Assembly (NCBI RefSeq): GCF_030403745.1
Contig: NZ_JAQMWP010000009.1
Location: forward strand, 124,001 to 188,000
Length of the DNA stretch: 64,000 nucleotides
Source: Streptomyces sp. S.PB5
Lineage (GTDB): Bacteria > Actinomycetota > Actinomycetes > Streptomycetales > Streptomycetaceae
Direction of reading: 5' to 3'
The notes beneath the pieces were generated by a model. The model was given only the letters and a program-made list of their open reading frames with translations, did no database searches and was not told the DNA's origin. Below, in pieces: positions 38,365 to 46,894 of the stretch (within the stretch, counting starts at the first letter, position 1; every line of letters starts with the position of its first letter). The translations under genes were made by a program, and so were the position numbers.

Positions 38365-38639
38365 GAAAACTTCCCTGAAGCGCTTGCTGTTGACGGGATG
38401 TCTGATCCCGTTCCCTCGATGGGGCGGTTTATGGGAGCCTTAAGGCAATCTTAAGTCTGCCTTGTCGAGGGAGCCTTCGATTGCCTCAAACCGAGCCTCC
38501 GCAGCAGGTCAGAGGGGTTGTATCGAGCCATGAAATGCCCTTGGCATATGCCGATCGGAATCGGCGGAATGGTGGCTTCCGGGGGGCGTATTCCGTAGAG
38601 ACGGCCCCGGAAGGCCCGCGGTGCGGCCATGATGGGGGC

Positions 38640-39143
38640 ATGGCGGGGCTGGAGGGCATCGAACAGCCGCGGGGACACGGCCGTGCGACCGAGGCGCGGT
38701 GGTCGCCCACGGTAGAGGACGAACACGCGCTCAAGGCGCTGGAGTTGTTCGGCAACCCGACGGAGGCGGAGGTTCCGCTGCCTTCCCGTCCCGAGTCCGC
38801 GGCGACGGCACGCCGGCTGACCCAGGTCGTGGTGCTGCGCCAGTGGGGACTCACCCCCAAGATGACCGAGGACGCCGTCCTGCTCGTGTCCGAGCTCGTG
38901 GGAAATGCCGTACGGCACACGGGCGCACGGGTTTTCGGGTTGCGGATGCGACGCCGTCGCGGATGGATCCGGGTCGAGGTGCGCGATCCCTCCCGTGGAC
39001 TGCCCTGTCTGATGCCGGTTCAGGAGATGGACCTCAGCGGCCGGGGGCTCTTCCTGGTGGACAAGCTGTCCGACCGCTGGGGAGTCGATCTGCTGCCGCG
39101 CGGGAAGACGACCTGGTTCGAGATGCGGGTCGCGGACCGCTGA
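38640..39143 (+). CDS. RsbW-like ATP-binding protein (anti-sigma/regulatory kinase fold)
   Basis: A 167-residue cytoplasmic protein with an HATPase_c_2 domain: N-box ELVGNAVRHTG, then VEVRDPS and GRGLFLVDKLSDRWG. Proteins of this family in Streptomyces bind or phosphorylate anti-anti-sigma factors. The frame is open to TTG 38481, which follows GAGGGAG, but codons before 38640 lack the GC-rich third positions seen after it, so ATG 38640 is preferred with moderate confidence. Upstream (38365-38639) I see no gene; CTTAAG occurs twice at 38439-38454 in an AT-rich patch likely to be the promoter. Confidence 0.85.
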   Translation: MAGLEGIEQPRGHGRATEARWSPTVEDEHALKALELFGNPTEAEVPLPSRPESAATARRLTQVVVLRQWGLTPKMTEDAVLLVSELVGNAVRHTGARVFGLRMRRRRGWIRVEVRDPSRGLPCLMPVQEMDLSGRGLFLVDKLSDRWGVDLLPRGKTTWFEMRVADR

Positions 39144-39159
39144 GCCGGCAGAGCCGTCG

Positions 39160-39222
39160 GACGATCCGGCAGGGCCCTCTGGCGATCCGGCAGGGCCCTC
39201 GGACGATCCGATAGGGCCGCCG
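39160..39222. repeat. Three 21-bp tandem repeats
   Basis: Three direct copies of a 21-bp unit starting G-R-CGATCCG and containing AGGGCC occupy 39160-39180, 39181-39201 and 39202-39222, the last more diverged. They lie in the 119-bp gap before the deacetylase-like gene. Confidence 0.8.
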
Positions 39223-39262
39223 AACGGGTCAATCGGGGCTTTTCCCGATCCATCCCCCTTAA

Positions 39263-40036
39263 ATGGTCCGGGTGACCACGACCGATCGCCGTACGGTGCT
39301 GCGCGCCAGCGCGGGACTTGTCACCGCAGGCGCGTTCACCACCGGGTGTGGCACCAGTGGTGCCGTCCCCCACCCCACCCGCTTCCGCGCCCCGGCGAAA
39401 CCCTCGCCCGCCCCCGGTCCCCGCCGGCTCCCCGGCCTCCCCGCCCAGCTCACCCACGGCCCCCGCACCCACCCCCGCGTCGCCCTCACCTTCCACGGCA
39501 ACGGCGACCCCGCCACCGCCCACGCCCTCCTGCGCGAGGCCGAACAGGCCGGCGCCCGTGTCACCGTGCTCGCCGTGGGCACCTGGCTCGACGCACACCC
39601 GGACGTTTCCCGCCGCATCCTCGACGGCGGCCATGACCTCGGCAACCACACCCTCCACCACCTCGGCATCAACGACATGTCCGAGGCCGAGGCCCGCGTC
39701 GAGATCGAGGGCTGCGCACAGCGGCTGCGGCGGCTCACCGGCTCGATCGGCAGCTGGTTCCGGCCCTCACGTGCCGCCCGCGCCTCGCCGCTCGTCGAAC
39801 GGCTCGCCCGCGAGACCGGCTACCCGCACGTGCTCTCGTACGACGTCGACTCCCTCGACTTCACCTCGCCCGGCGCCCCCGCCGTCACCCGCGAGGTCCT
39901 CGGCGGGATCCGGGCCGGGTCCGTGGTGAGCCTGCACTTCGGGTACGCCGACACGGTCGCCGCCCTCCCCGCCGTACTGGAAGAACTCGACCGCCGCGGT
40001 CTGGCCGCGGTGACCACCACGGAGCTGTTCAGCTGA
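39263..40036 (+). CDS. Polysaccharide deacetylase-like lipoprotein, motif 1 degenerate
   Basis: A 257-residue NodB-fold protein exported probably by Tat (DRRTVLRASAG) with a lipobox TTGC (Cys 29). The CE4 motif 2 is NHTLHH, with both metal His, and the catalytic-groove Arg-Pro (WFRPSR) is present. Motif 1, normally TFDDGP with the base Asp and a metal Asp, reads TFHGNGDP. It may be an altered deacetylase or a binding protein. The stop overlaps the next start (TGATG), so it is coupled to the YVTN lipoprotein. ATG 39263 or GTG 39272. Confidence 0.85.
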   Translation: MVRVTTTDRRTVLRASAGLVTAGAFTTGCGTSGAVPHPTRFRAPAKPSPAPGPRRLPGLPAQLTHGPRTHPRVALTFHGNGDPATAHALLREAEQAGARVTVLAVGTWLDAHPDVSRRILDGGHDLGNHTLHHLGINDMSEAEARVEIEGCAQRLRRLTGSIGSWFRPSRAARASPLVERLARETGYPHVLSYDVDSLDFTSPGAPAVTREVLGGIRAGSVVSLHFGYADTVAALPAVLEELDRRGLAAVTTTELFS

Positions 40037-41226
40037 TGCACCGCCATGTGAAGCACACCCTGGCCGCGAGCGCCGTACTCACCGCTCTCACGGTCCTCGC
40101 CGCCTGCGGCACCGAGACCCGGGACCACGCCTCCACCGGACACCGCACCACCAAGGCCGCGGCCGTCCCCGCGCCGCCGAAGAAGAAGCCCGTGCAGGGG
40201 CTGCCCGGGATGCCGCCCGTCCTGAACCCGAAGGACGTGTACGCCGCCGACCGCCCGGGCAAACTCTCCCCGGCGGTCAAGGACTTCCCGTCACGGGTCT
40301 ACGTCCCCAACACCGAGTCCGACACGGTCTCCGTCATCGACCCGAGGACGTACGAGATCGTCGAGACGATCCGGGTCGGCCGCCAGCCCCAACACGTCGT
40401 CCCCTCCTGGGACATGAAGACCCTGTGGGTCAACAACAACCGCGGCCACACCCTCACCCCTATCGACCCGAAGACGGGCAAGGCAGGCAAGCCGGTCGAG
40501 GTGCACGACCCGTACAACCTCTACTTCACGCCCAACGGCAAGTACGCCGTCGTCATGGCCTCCCTCGACCGCGAACTCGTCTTCCGCGACCCGCACACCA
40601 TGGACCGGAAGAAGACCGTCCCCGTCACCTGCTACGGCGTCAACCACGCCGACTTCTCCCTGGACGGCAAGTACTTCATCGTCTCCTGCGAGTTCAGCGG
40701 CGAACTGCTCAAGGTCGACACCGAGAAGATGAAGGTCGTCGGGCAGCAGAAGCTCCCCTTCGACGGGGCCATGCCGCAGGACGTGAAGATCTCGCCCGAC
40801 GGCAAGCGGTTCTACGTCGCCGACATGATGGCCGACGGCATGTGGGTCCTCGACGGCGACAAGTTCGACGAGCCGGCGCTCCTGCCCATCGGCAAGGGCA
40901 CCCACGGCCTGTACGTCAGCCGCGACTCGCGCGAGATGTACGTCTCCAACCGCGGCGAAGGAACCATCTCCGTCTGGGACTTCGCCCAGAACAAGGTCAC
41001 CAGGAAGTGGCACCTCCCCGACGGCGGCAGCCCCGACATGGGCGGCGTCTCGGCGGACGGCAAGGTGCTGTGGCTGTCCGGGCGTTACGACGCCGAGGTG
41101 TACGCCGTCGACACCCGCACCGGTGAGCAGCTGGCCCGGATCCCGGTGGGCAGCGGACCGCACGGGCTCGCCGTCTACCCGCAGCCCGGACGCTACTCAC
41201 TGGGGCACACCGGAATCTTCCGCTGA
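40036..41226 (+). CDS. YVTN/YncE-type beta-propeller lipoprotein
   Basis: A 396-residue surface lipoprotein (lipobox LAAC, Cys 24) followed by a Pro/Lys linker and seven-bladed propeller repeats such as VYVPNTESDTVSVIDPRTYE, VKISPDGKRFYVADMM, MYVSNRGEGTISVWD and VYAVDTRTGEQLARIPVG. Function is not predictable; relatives include NirF- and PQQ-linked propellers and cell-surface antigens. The start overlaps the deacetylase-like stop by one base, which implies stoichiometric synthesis and a shared job at the envelope. Confidence 0.9.
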   Translation: MHRHVKHTLAASAVLTALTVLAACGTETRDHASTGHRTTKAAAVPAPPKKKPVQGLPGMPPVLNPKDVYAADRPGKLSPAVKDFPSRVYVPNTESDTVSVIDPRTYEIVETIRVGRQPQHVVPSWDMKTLWVNNNRGHTLTPIDPKTGKAGKPVEVHDPYNLYFTPNGKYAVVMASLDRELVFRDPHTMDRKKTVPVTCYGVNHADFSLDGKYFIVSCEFSGELLKVDTEKMKVVGQQKLPFDGAMPQDVKISPDGKRFYVADMMADGMWVLDGDKFDEPALLPIGKGTHGLYVSRDSREMYVSNRGEGTISVWDFAQNKVTRKWHLPDGGSPDMGGVSADGKVLWLSGRYDAEVYAVDTRTGEQLARIPVGSGPHGLAVYPQPGRYSLGHTGIFR

Positions 41227-41391
41227 CACACCGGCGCACCGCTGCCGTCCTGTTGTCCCTCGCTGTCCCTCGCCGCCGTCACGCAGCCTCGGCCGTGGCC
41301 GCCTCGCGCGGCTTCGCGGCGCTGATGAGCGGTGCGACTGGCAGTGGGCCCACGGTTGTCCGCCCGGTGGACAAGACCACCAAGCCCGAGA

Positions 41392-42060
41392 TCATGAGCG
41401 GCTGTCAGGGCAACCCGCACCACGAGGCATGGCACTGAGCAGCAACGCCTCCGCGCCGACCGGACGGTAACCGGCGGCCTGGAACGCCCGCGCGCTGCGG
41501 GCGTTCCCCGGGGCGACCTGGGCCCACAGCGGCTCGTCGACGAGATGCCGGGCGGCGGTGACGAGCGCGCGCCCCAGCCCCCGATGCCGTACCCCCTCGT
41601 CCACCTCGACCGAGACCTCCAGCCGCCCACCGATCCCGCGCCCCGTCACCAGCACCCCACCCTCCGCCGTCCAGGCCCGCACGTCGTCCCGGCGCCTGCG
41701 GGCGTACGTGATCCGCGGATGACCGGCGTCCTTGATCTCCGTGAGTGTGACGGGCGGCCGACCGGGCAGGGGCGAGCCGGCCAGCATCGAGTCGATGGTC
41801 TCGGCCGTACGCCCCGTCTTCGCCAGGAAGGCCGCCAGGAACAGCGGGTTCATGGTCGAGGCGAGGGGGTCGCAGTCCAGCCCGCGCAGCGTCTCGTACA
41901 CCCAGTCCGGATCCTCGTCCGTGAAGACGACGGAGTGCGCGGTGAAGGCGAGGACGCCCGCGTCCCGGGGCGACTGCTGCGGCACGACCGTCGTACGGCC
42001 GTCCGCCGGCGGGAAGATTCCGCGGGCCGCGGCGTCGAGAATGTCCCGAAGAGTCTCCAC
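41392..42060 (-). CDS. GNAT-family acetyltransferase
   Basis: A 222-residue protein whose C-terminal half has the GNAT acetyl-CoA site (VDEGVRHRGLGRALVTAARHL, motif A R/QxxGxG/A) and APGNARSARAFQAAGYRPVG. The first 100 residues form an extra domain. GTG 42060 follows AAGGAG; GTG 42084 is possible. It is divergent from a MerR regulator with a 50-bp gap that holds an inverted repeat, so MerR control is likely. The 165 bp to the next gene hold nothing that I can support. Confidence 0.85.
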   Translation of the reverse strand: METLRDILDAAARGIFPPADGRTTVVPQQSPRDAGVLAFTAHSVVFTDEDPDWVYETLRGLDCDPLASTMNPLFLAAFLAKTGRTAETIDSMLAGSPLPGRPPVTLTEIKDAGHPRITYARRRRDDVRAWTAEGGVLVTGRGIGGRLEVSVEVDEGVRHRGLGRALVTAARHLVDEPLWAQVAPGNARSARAFQAAGYRPVGAEALLLSAMPRGAGCPDSRS

Positions 42061-42074
42061 CGCACCCGCTCCTT

Positions 42075-42104
42075 GAGTCTCCACCCACTGGAAGGCCCAG
42101 ACTC
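42075..42104. promoter_or_regulatory. Inverted repeat between GNAT and MerR genes
   Basis: GAGTCT (42075-42080) and AGACTC (42099-42104) form an inverted repeat with an 18-bp spacer in the short divergent gap. It is a candidate MerR operator/promoter, assigned by position only. Confidence 0.35.
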
Positions 42105-42110
42105 GCAGAC

Positions 42111-43025
42111 ATGATCGACGACGGCACCGGACTTTTCACCATCGGAGAGCTGGCCCGGGCCACCGGACTGACCGTGCGCACCATCCGCTACTGGTCGGAC
42201 GAGGGGGTCCTGGAACCGGTGACCCGTTCGACCGGGGGCTACCGGCTGTACGACGCCTCGTGCGCCGCCCGCCTGGAGCTGATCCGCACCCTGCGCGAAC
42301 TGGGCCTCGGCCTGGAGGACGTACGGAAGGTGCTGGCGGGGGAGCGGACCGTCGCGGAGGTGGCGGCGGCGCATGTGACGGCGCTGGACGCGCAGATCCG
42401 CTCGCTGAAGGTGACCAGGGCGGTGCTGTCGACCGTGGCGCGACGCGGTTCGACCGCAGAGGAGATGACCCTGATGAACAAGCTGGCACGGCTGTCGGCG
42501 GCCGAACGGGCCCGGATCGTCGAGGACTTCACGACGGAGATCTTCGACGGGCTCGACACCGCCGACCCCGACATCCGCAGGCGGCTGCGGTACCCCCCGG
42601 CGGACCTGCCGGACGACCCGACGCCCGAGCAGGTGGACGCGTGGGTGGAACTCGCCGAGATGATGCAGGACCCGGAGTTCCGGGTGCTGATGCGCAGGAT
42701 GATCGAGTTCAACGCGGCCGACCGCGGCCCGGACGTGCCCCCGGGCACCTCGCTGTGGTTCATGAGCCGGCTGGTGCAGCTCGCGGGGGAGGCCCTGGAG
42801 CGGGGTGTCGCGCCAGAGGCGCCCGAGGCCGCCGACCTGCTGCGGGGGCTGCTCGGTGACGCGGACCCGGCCGAGATGCTGAAGCGCCTGGAGGCCGGCA
42901 CCAACGTCCGGGTGGCCCGGTACCGGCAGCTGTGGGCGACGGTGGCGGGGCTCGGACCGCAGGCGGCGTACGAGGAGGAGTTCGCGTGGGTGGTCGCCGC
43001 GTTGCGCGCTCGTACCGCCGGTTAA
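42111..43025 (+). CDS. MerR-family transcriptional regulator
   Basis: A 304-residue regulator with an N-terminal MerR winged helix (FTIGELARATGLTVRTIRYW, SDEGVLEPVTRSTGGYRLYD), a dimerisation coiled coil (residues 75-110) and a long C-terminal effector-type domain with no Cys metal site, so it probably senses an organic molecule. It is divergent from the GNAT gene. There is no clear ribosome site before ATG 42111, so the message may be leaderless. Confidence 0.93.
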   Translation: MIDDGTGLFTIGELARATGLTVRTIRYWSDEGVLEPVTRSTGGYRLYDASCAARLELIRTLRELGLGLEDVRKVLAGERTVAEVAAAHVTALDAQIRSLKVTRAVLSTVARRGSTAEEMTLMNKLARLSAAERARIVEDFTTEIFDGLDTADPDIRRRLRYPPADLPDDPTPEQVDAWVELAEMMQDPEFRVLMRRMIEFNAADRGPDVPPGTSLWFMSRLVQLAGEALERGVAPEAPEAADLLRGLLGDADPAEMLKRLEAGTNVRVARYRQLWATVAGLGPQAAYEEEFAWVVAALRARTAG

Positions 43026-43075
43026 TCTGACCTTCGGCAACAAGCCAGCAAGGTACGACGAAAAGGGGCGGATCG

Positions 43076-43288
43076 GTGGCCGACATCGACGAGGCACGCA
43101 AGCACTTCGAGCGGATCGACACGGACGGTGACGGCTTCATCACTGCTGCCGAGTTCAAGACCGCCCTCGCCCAGGAAGGCGACTGGAACGTCACCGAGTC
43201 CGTCGCCGAGGTCCTCATCAAGGCCCGCGACCTGAACGGCGACAAGGTCCTGTCCTTCGACGAGTTCTGGGTGTACCTGAGCAAGTGA
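43076..43288 (+). CDS. Small EF-hand calcium-binding protein
   Basis: A 70-residue cytoplasmic protein from GTG 43076 with two EF-hand loops: DTDGDGFITAAEF (canonical 12-residue loop ending in Glu) and DLNGDKVLSFDEF. Related calmodulin-like proteins occur in Streptomyces. It is monocistronic with a strong terminator right after. A calcium buffer or sensor role is inferred from the motif; no target is visible. Confidence 0.93.
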   Translation: MADIDEARKHFERIDTDGDGFITAAEFKTALAQEGDWNVTESVAEVLIKARDLNGDKVLSFDEFWVYLSK

Positions 43289-43297
43289 CGCGCACGA

Positions 43298-43337
43298 GAA
43301 GGGGGCGCCCCGCCTTCGGGCCCGGGGCGCCCCCTTC
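43298..43337 (+). terminator. Terminator after the EF-hand gene
   Basis: A perfect 15-bp stem (GAAGGGGGCGCCCCG with CGGGGCGCCCCCTTC) and a 10-nt loop begin 10 bp after the stop codon. Confidence 0.85.
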
Positions 43338-43400
43338 GTCGTGCCCGCCGCTGCCCCCGGCCTCGCGCGGGACTCCTTCGCGGCCCTGCGGGCCTGCGGG

Positions 43401-44321
43401 CTAGGACGCCTCCTTGCGGTACTGCCCCGGCGCCACCCCGTACTCCCGCTTGAAGGCCTTGGCGAAGGCGAACTCCGAGGTGTAGCCCGTGCGTTGGGCG
43501 ACGTGCCGGAGGGGCAGGGCGTCGTCGCGGAGCAGCCGGCCGGCCGTGGTCATGCGCCACCAGGTGAGGTACGTCAGTGGGGGGCGGCCCACGAGCGTGG
43601 TGAACCGGCGGGCGAAGGCCGCGCGGGACAGGCCGACGCGGGTGGCGAGTTCCTCCACCGTCCAGGGGTGGTGCGGGGCGGCGTGGATGGCCTGCAGGGC
43701 CGCCGTCACCGCGGGGTCGGCGAGTGCGGCCGCCCAGCCGGTGGGGTGGTCCTGGCCACGGGCCTCGCCCTGCCACCAGGCGCGCAGGATGTAGAGCAGC
43801 AGGGTGTCCAGGAGCGAGGTGACGATCTGGTCCGCACCCGGCTGAGGCTCCGCCAGTTCCGTGCTCAGCAGCTCCACCGCCGCCCGCAGCGAACCGTGGG
43901 CGCCGGACCCGGCGGGCAGATGGACGACCTCGGGCAGTTCGGAGAGCAGGGGGTGCGCGCGGGTGCGGTCGAGCCAGTACGCGCCGCACAGCATGACCGT
44001 GTCCGGGGTGGAGCCCGGTGCGGGGGCGGGAGGTTCGGGAAGGCGGCCGTCGGCGCCGAATCGTACGACGTCCGGCTCCACGTCCAGGTCGCTGGTCAGC
44101 GCGTAACCGCGCCCGTGCGCCAGGAACACCACGTCCCCCGGCCCGAGCGCCACCGGCTCGCCCGCCCCCGGGATCAGCCAGGCCGAGCCCCGCAGCAGCG
44201 CATGGAATCCGGCTCCGTCCGAGTCCTCGATCCGCATTCCCCAGGGGGCGTACTTGTTCCGGCGCCCCGAGTGCGGCCGCCCGGTGCGCATCGCGGCGAT
44301 CGCGTCGCTGAGTACGTCCAT
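43401..44321 (-). CDS. AraC-family regulator with cupin sensor domain
   Basis: A 306-residue regulator. From ATG 44321 (MDVLSDAIAAMRTGRP) an N-terminal cupin_6 domain (FHALLRGSAWLIPG, GDVVFLAHG) is followed by two AraC helix-turn-helix units (WTVEELATRVGLSRAAFARRF and LRHVAQRTGYTSEFAFAKAF). It is divergent from the MDR oxidoreductase gene 113 bp away, which it probably controls. Confidence 0.93.
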   Translation of the reverse strand: MDVLSDAIAAMRTGRPHSGRRNKYAPWGMRIEDSDGAGFHALLRGSAWLIPGAGEPVALGPGDVVFLAHGRGYALTSDLDVEPDVVRFGADGRLPEPPAPAPGSTPDTVMLCGAYWLDRTRAHPLLSELPEVVHLPAGSGAHGSLRAAVELLSTELAEPQPGADQIVTSLLDTLLLYILRAWWQGEARGQDHPTGWAAALADPAVTAALQAIHAAPHHPWTVEELATRVGLSRAAFARRFTTLVGRPPLTYLTWWRMTTAGRLLRDDALPLRHVAQRTGYTSEFAFAKAFKREYGVAPGQYRKEAS

Positions 44322-44434
44322 GCAGGCAACCGTAACCGGGAGTCGGACGGGGCGGCGGCGACGAAGACGTACGGACAGGAAAGGGAGATCGACGGACATG
44401 GATCGCCTTGTCCGCCGCTCCTAGCGTGGACGGC

Positions 44435-45433
44435 ATGTCAACTACCGCACGTACCGTGCTCTTTCATGAAATCGGCGGACCCGAGGTACTGAGGATCGAG
44501 GACGTCGCCGTGCCCGCCCCCGGGCCCGGTCAAGTCGCCGTACGGGTGGAGGCGTTGGGCCTCAATCGCGCCGAAGCCCTGTTCCGGTCCGGCACTTACT
44601 ACTACCAGCCCGCCCTCCCCGCCTCCCGTCTCGGCTACGAGGCCTCCGGCGTCGTCGAGGCGGTCGGCGACGGCGTCACCGCACTCGCCGTCGGCGACCC
44701 GGTGACGACCGGACCCGGCATCGAGATGAGCGCCCAGGGCGTGTACGCGGAACGGGTCGTACTGCCCGAGACCGCGGTCCTGCCCCGCCCCGCCTCCGTG
44801 GACGCGGTCACGGGGGCGGCGTCCTGGCTGACGTACACGACGGCGTACGGCGGGCTGCTGGAGACGGCCGGCCTCAAGCCCGGCGACCATGTGCTGATCA
44901 CGGGCGCCTCCAGCGGGGTCGGCACCGCGGCGATCCAGGTGGCCCGCCGCATCGGGGCCGTTCCGCTGGCCACGACCCGTACGGAGGCGAAGCGGCAGGG
45001 GCTGCTGGACCTGGGGGCGGCCGAGGTGATCGTCTCCGACGGCGACGCCGAGACGGTGGCCAAGGAGGTCAGGCGGCTCACCGGCGGCCGCGGCGCCGAG
45101 GTGATCTTCGACGCGATCGGCGGCCCCGGCTTCCGCCTGCTGGCCGAGGCCCTCGCGGAGGGCGGCTCGGTCCTGGTCTACGGCTGGCTGGACCGCCGCC
45201 CCGCCGAGATCCCCTGGAACTGGCCCTTCACGATCCACACGTACGCCAACATGAACCTCACCGAGACGCCTGGCGGCCGCCGCCGCTCCACCGCGTTCCT
45301 GAACGCGGGCCTCGCCGACGGCGGCTTCCGCCCCGTGATCGCCGAGGTCTTCGACGGCCTGGACCGCATCCAGGACGCCCACCGCCTGATGGAGTCGAAC
45401 CAGCACATGGGGAAGATCGTCGTACGCGTCTGA
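44435..45433 (+). CDS. Zinc-independent MDR-family oxidoreductase (quinone reductase type)
   Basis: A 332-residue NADP(H)-dependent medium-chain dehydrogenase/reductase. The N-terminal GroES-like domain (GPGQVAVRVEALGLNRAEALFR) is followed by a Rossmann fold with HVLITGASSGVGTAAIQVAR. Catalytic-zinc Cys/His ligands are absent, as in quinone oxidoreductases. ATG 44435 has no clear ribosome site but has TAGCGT eight bases upstream, so a leaderless transcript is possible. It probably reduces reactive carbonyls or quinones under AraC control. Confidence 0.9.
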   Translation: MSTTARTVLFHEIGGPEVLRIEDVAVPAPGPGQVAVRVEALGLNRAEALFRSGTYYYQPALPASRLGYEASGVVEAVGDGVTALAVGDPVTTGPGIEMSAQGVYAERVVLPETAVLPRPASVDAVTGAASWLTYTTAYGGLLETAGLKPGDHVLITGASSGVGTAAIQVARRIGAVPLATTRTEAKRQGLLDLGAAEVIVSDGDAETVAKEVRRLTGGRGAEVIFDAIGGPGFRLLAEALAEGGSVLVYGWLDRRPAEIPWNWPFTIHTYANMNLTETPGGRRRSTAFLNAGLADGGFRPVIAEVFDGLDRIQDAHRLMESNQHMGKIVVRV

Positions 45434-45523
45434 GGTCCCCCCGGAATACCCCTCCGCCCTCCCGGGTTGTCGCCCAACAGAATCATGCACACGCATGGAA
45501 TCTGGTCGCTCTGGAGGACTGTC

Positions 45524-46186
45524 ATGAAGATCGGCATCATCGGTGCGGGCAACATCGGCGGCAACCTCACCCGACGCCTCACCGCGCTGGGTCATGACGT
45601 CTCCGTGGCCAACTCCCGCGGCCCGGAGACGCTCACCGACCTGGCGAAGGAGACCGGCGCGACACCGGTACCGGTGACGGAGGCGGCACGGGGCGCGGAG
45701 GTCGTCGTGGTGACGATCCCCCTCAAGGCCGTCCCGGGCCTGCCGGCGGGTGTCCTCGACGGAGCGGCGGAGGGCGTGGCGGTCATCGACACGGGCAACT
45801 ACTACCCCAAGCAGCGCGACGGCCGCATCGCGGAGATCGAGGACGAGGGCCTGACGGAGAGCCGCTGGACCGAACGCCACCTCGGCCACCCCGTCATCAA
45901 GGCCTTCAACGGCACCTACGCCGAGGACATCCTCGACCGCCACCGCCCCGCCGGCGCCCCCGACCGCCAGGCCCTCCCGGTCGCCGGCGACGACGAGGCC
46001 GCCAAGACCAAGGTCCGCGCCCTCATCGAGGAACTCGGCTTCGACACGGTCGACGCGGGCGGCCTCGACGACTCCTGGCGCCAGCAGCCGGACACCCCGG
46101 TGTACGGCCTGCGGGCCGGGGCGGAAGCGGTCACGAAGGCCCTGGCGGAGGCAAGCCCGGAACGTAAGCCGGAGTTCCGCGCGTAA
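45524..46186 (+). CDS. NADPH-dependent F420 reductase-like oxidoreductase
   Basis: A 220-residue Rossmann-fold protein (KIGIIGAGNIGGNLTRRLTALGHDVSVANSRGP), with VIDTGNYYPKQRDG, HPVIKAFNGTYAEDI and QPDTPVYGLR typical of the NADPH-coenzyme F420 reductase/NADP_Rossmann family. ATG 45524 follows GGAGG by six bases. It could transfer hydride between NADPH and F420, or act on another substrate with the same fold. It is transcribed after the MDR gene with a 90-bp gap. Confidence 0.87.
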   Translation: MKIGIIGAGNIGGNLTRRLTALGHDVSVANSRGPETLTDLAKETGATPVPVTEAARGAEVVVVTIPLKAVPGLPAGVLDGAAEGVAVIDTGNYYPKQRDGRIAEIEDEGLTESRWTERHLGHPVIKAFNGTYAEDILDRHRPAGAPDRQALPVAGDDEAAKTKVRALIEELGFDTVDAGGLDDSWRQQPDTPVYGLRAGAEAVTKALAEASPERKPEFRA

Positions 46187-46188
46187 CG

Positions 46189-46746
46189 TCAGGAGCCTTT
46201 GGCCCACTCCCGCAGCGCCGCCTTGCTCGCGAAGTCGGCCACGTTCGTGTCCACCGGGTCGTCCTTGTACTGGTGGAAGCGCCACTTCGCCTTGATGCGG
46301 GGCTTGCCCGCGGTGACGTAGTCGGCGATCCAGAGGCCGTCGCCGGCGTACGAGGTGCTGTCGACGTTCAACCAGTAGTGGCGGTTTCAGTAGAGGACGA
46401 CCCTGTGGCCGGGCCGGAGCTCCTTCACCTTCCGTATGAACCGGTCCTTCTCGGCGTTGGTCGCGTGCGTGCCGTCGCCCGTCGTCTCCCAGTCCACCGC
46501 GAGGATGTCGCCCGCCCGCTCCGGCGCCTTGCTCACGAAGTACTGCGCCTGGGCGGTGAGGTTGCCGGGCCAGAGGAAGTGGTAGAAGCCGACGACCAGG
46601 CCGGCGTCGCGGGCGCGCTTGGTCTGGGTCGCCAGTTTGGGGTTGGTGTACGTACGGCCCTCCGTCGCCTTGACGAAGACGAAGGAGATGCCGTCCGTGT
46701 CGTACGAGGAGGACTGGTAGGCGCTGACGTCTATGCCGCGGAGCAT
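46189..46746 (-). pseudogene. GH25 lysozyme-like muramidase with in-frame TGA
   Basis: A glycoside hydrolase family 25 domain: MLRGIDVSAYQ with the first catalytic Asp, VFVKATEGRTYTNP, GFYHFLWPG and LAVDWE with the catalytic Asp/Glu. At 46389-46387 the frame meets TGA after HRVVLY, and the same frame continues without shift as NRHYWLNVDSTSYAGDGLWI and on to the natural end. Relatives have Cys at this place (LYCN), so TGC to TGA is likely. The stop removes the last third of the barrel. There is no signal peptide. Read-through or a Sec codon cannot be excluded by eye but is unlikely. Confidence 0.8.
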
Positions 46747-46894
46747 GGGACTCTCTCAAGTGTCAGTGGGGTGACAAGAGTTGGAGTTGTTGTATGCCCT
46801 GCCGCGCTCCACAGAAACAGTGTGACCGTACCGGTGAGCGCGACCGTCGCTGCCAGTCTCTTAGAACTGGATGCGTGAGCAGGAAGCGGCGGAC

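Noticed and set aside
38481..38639. TTG start with a good ribosome site extending the RsbW-like protein by 53 residues.
   Set aside because: Codons in this stretch lack the GC-rich third positions of the downstream gene, so it is more likely leader.
46340..46390. Selenocysteine coding at the TGA of the GH25 gene.
   Set aside because: No convincing SECIS hairpin is visible downstream by eye, and GH25 is not a known selenoprotein family.
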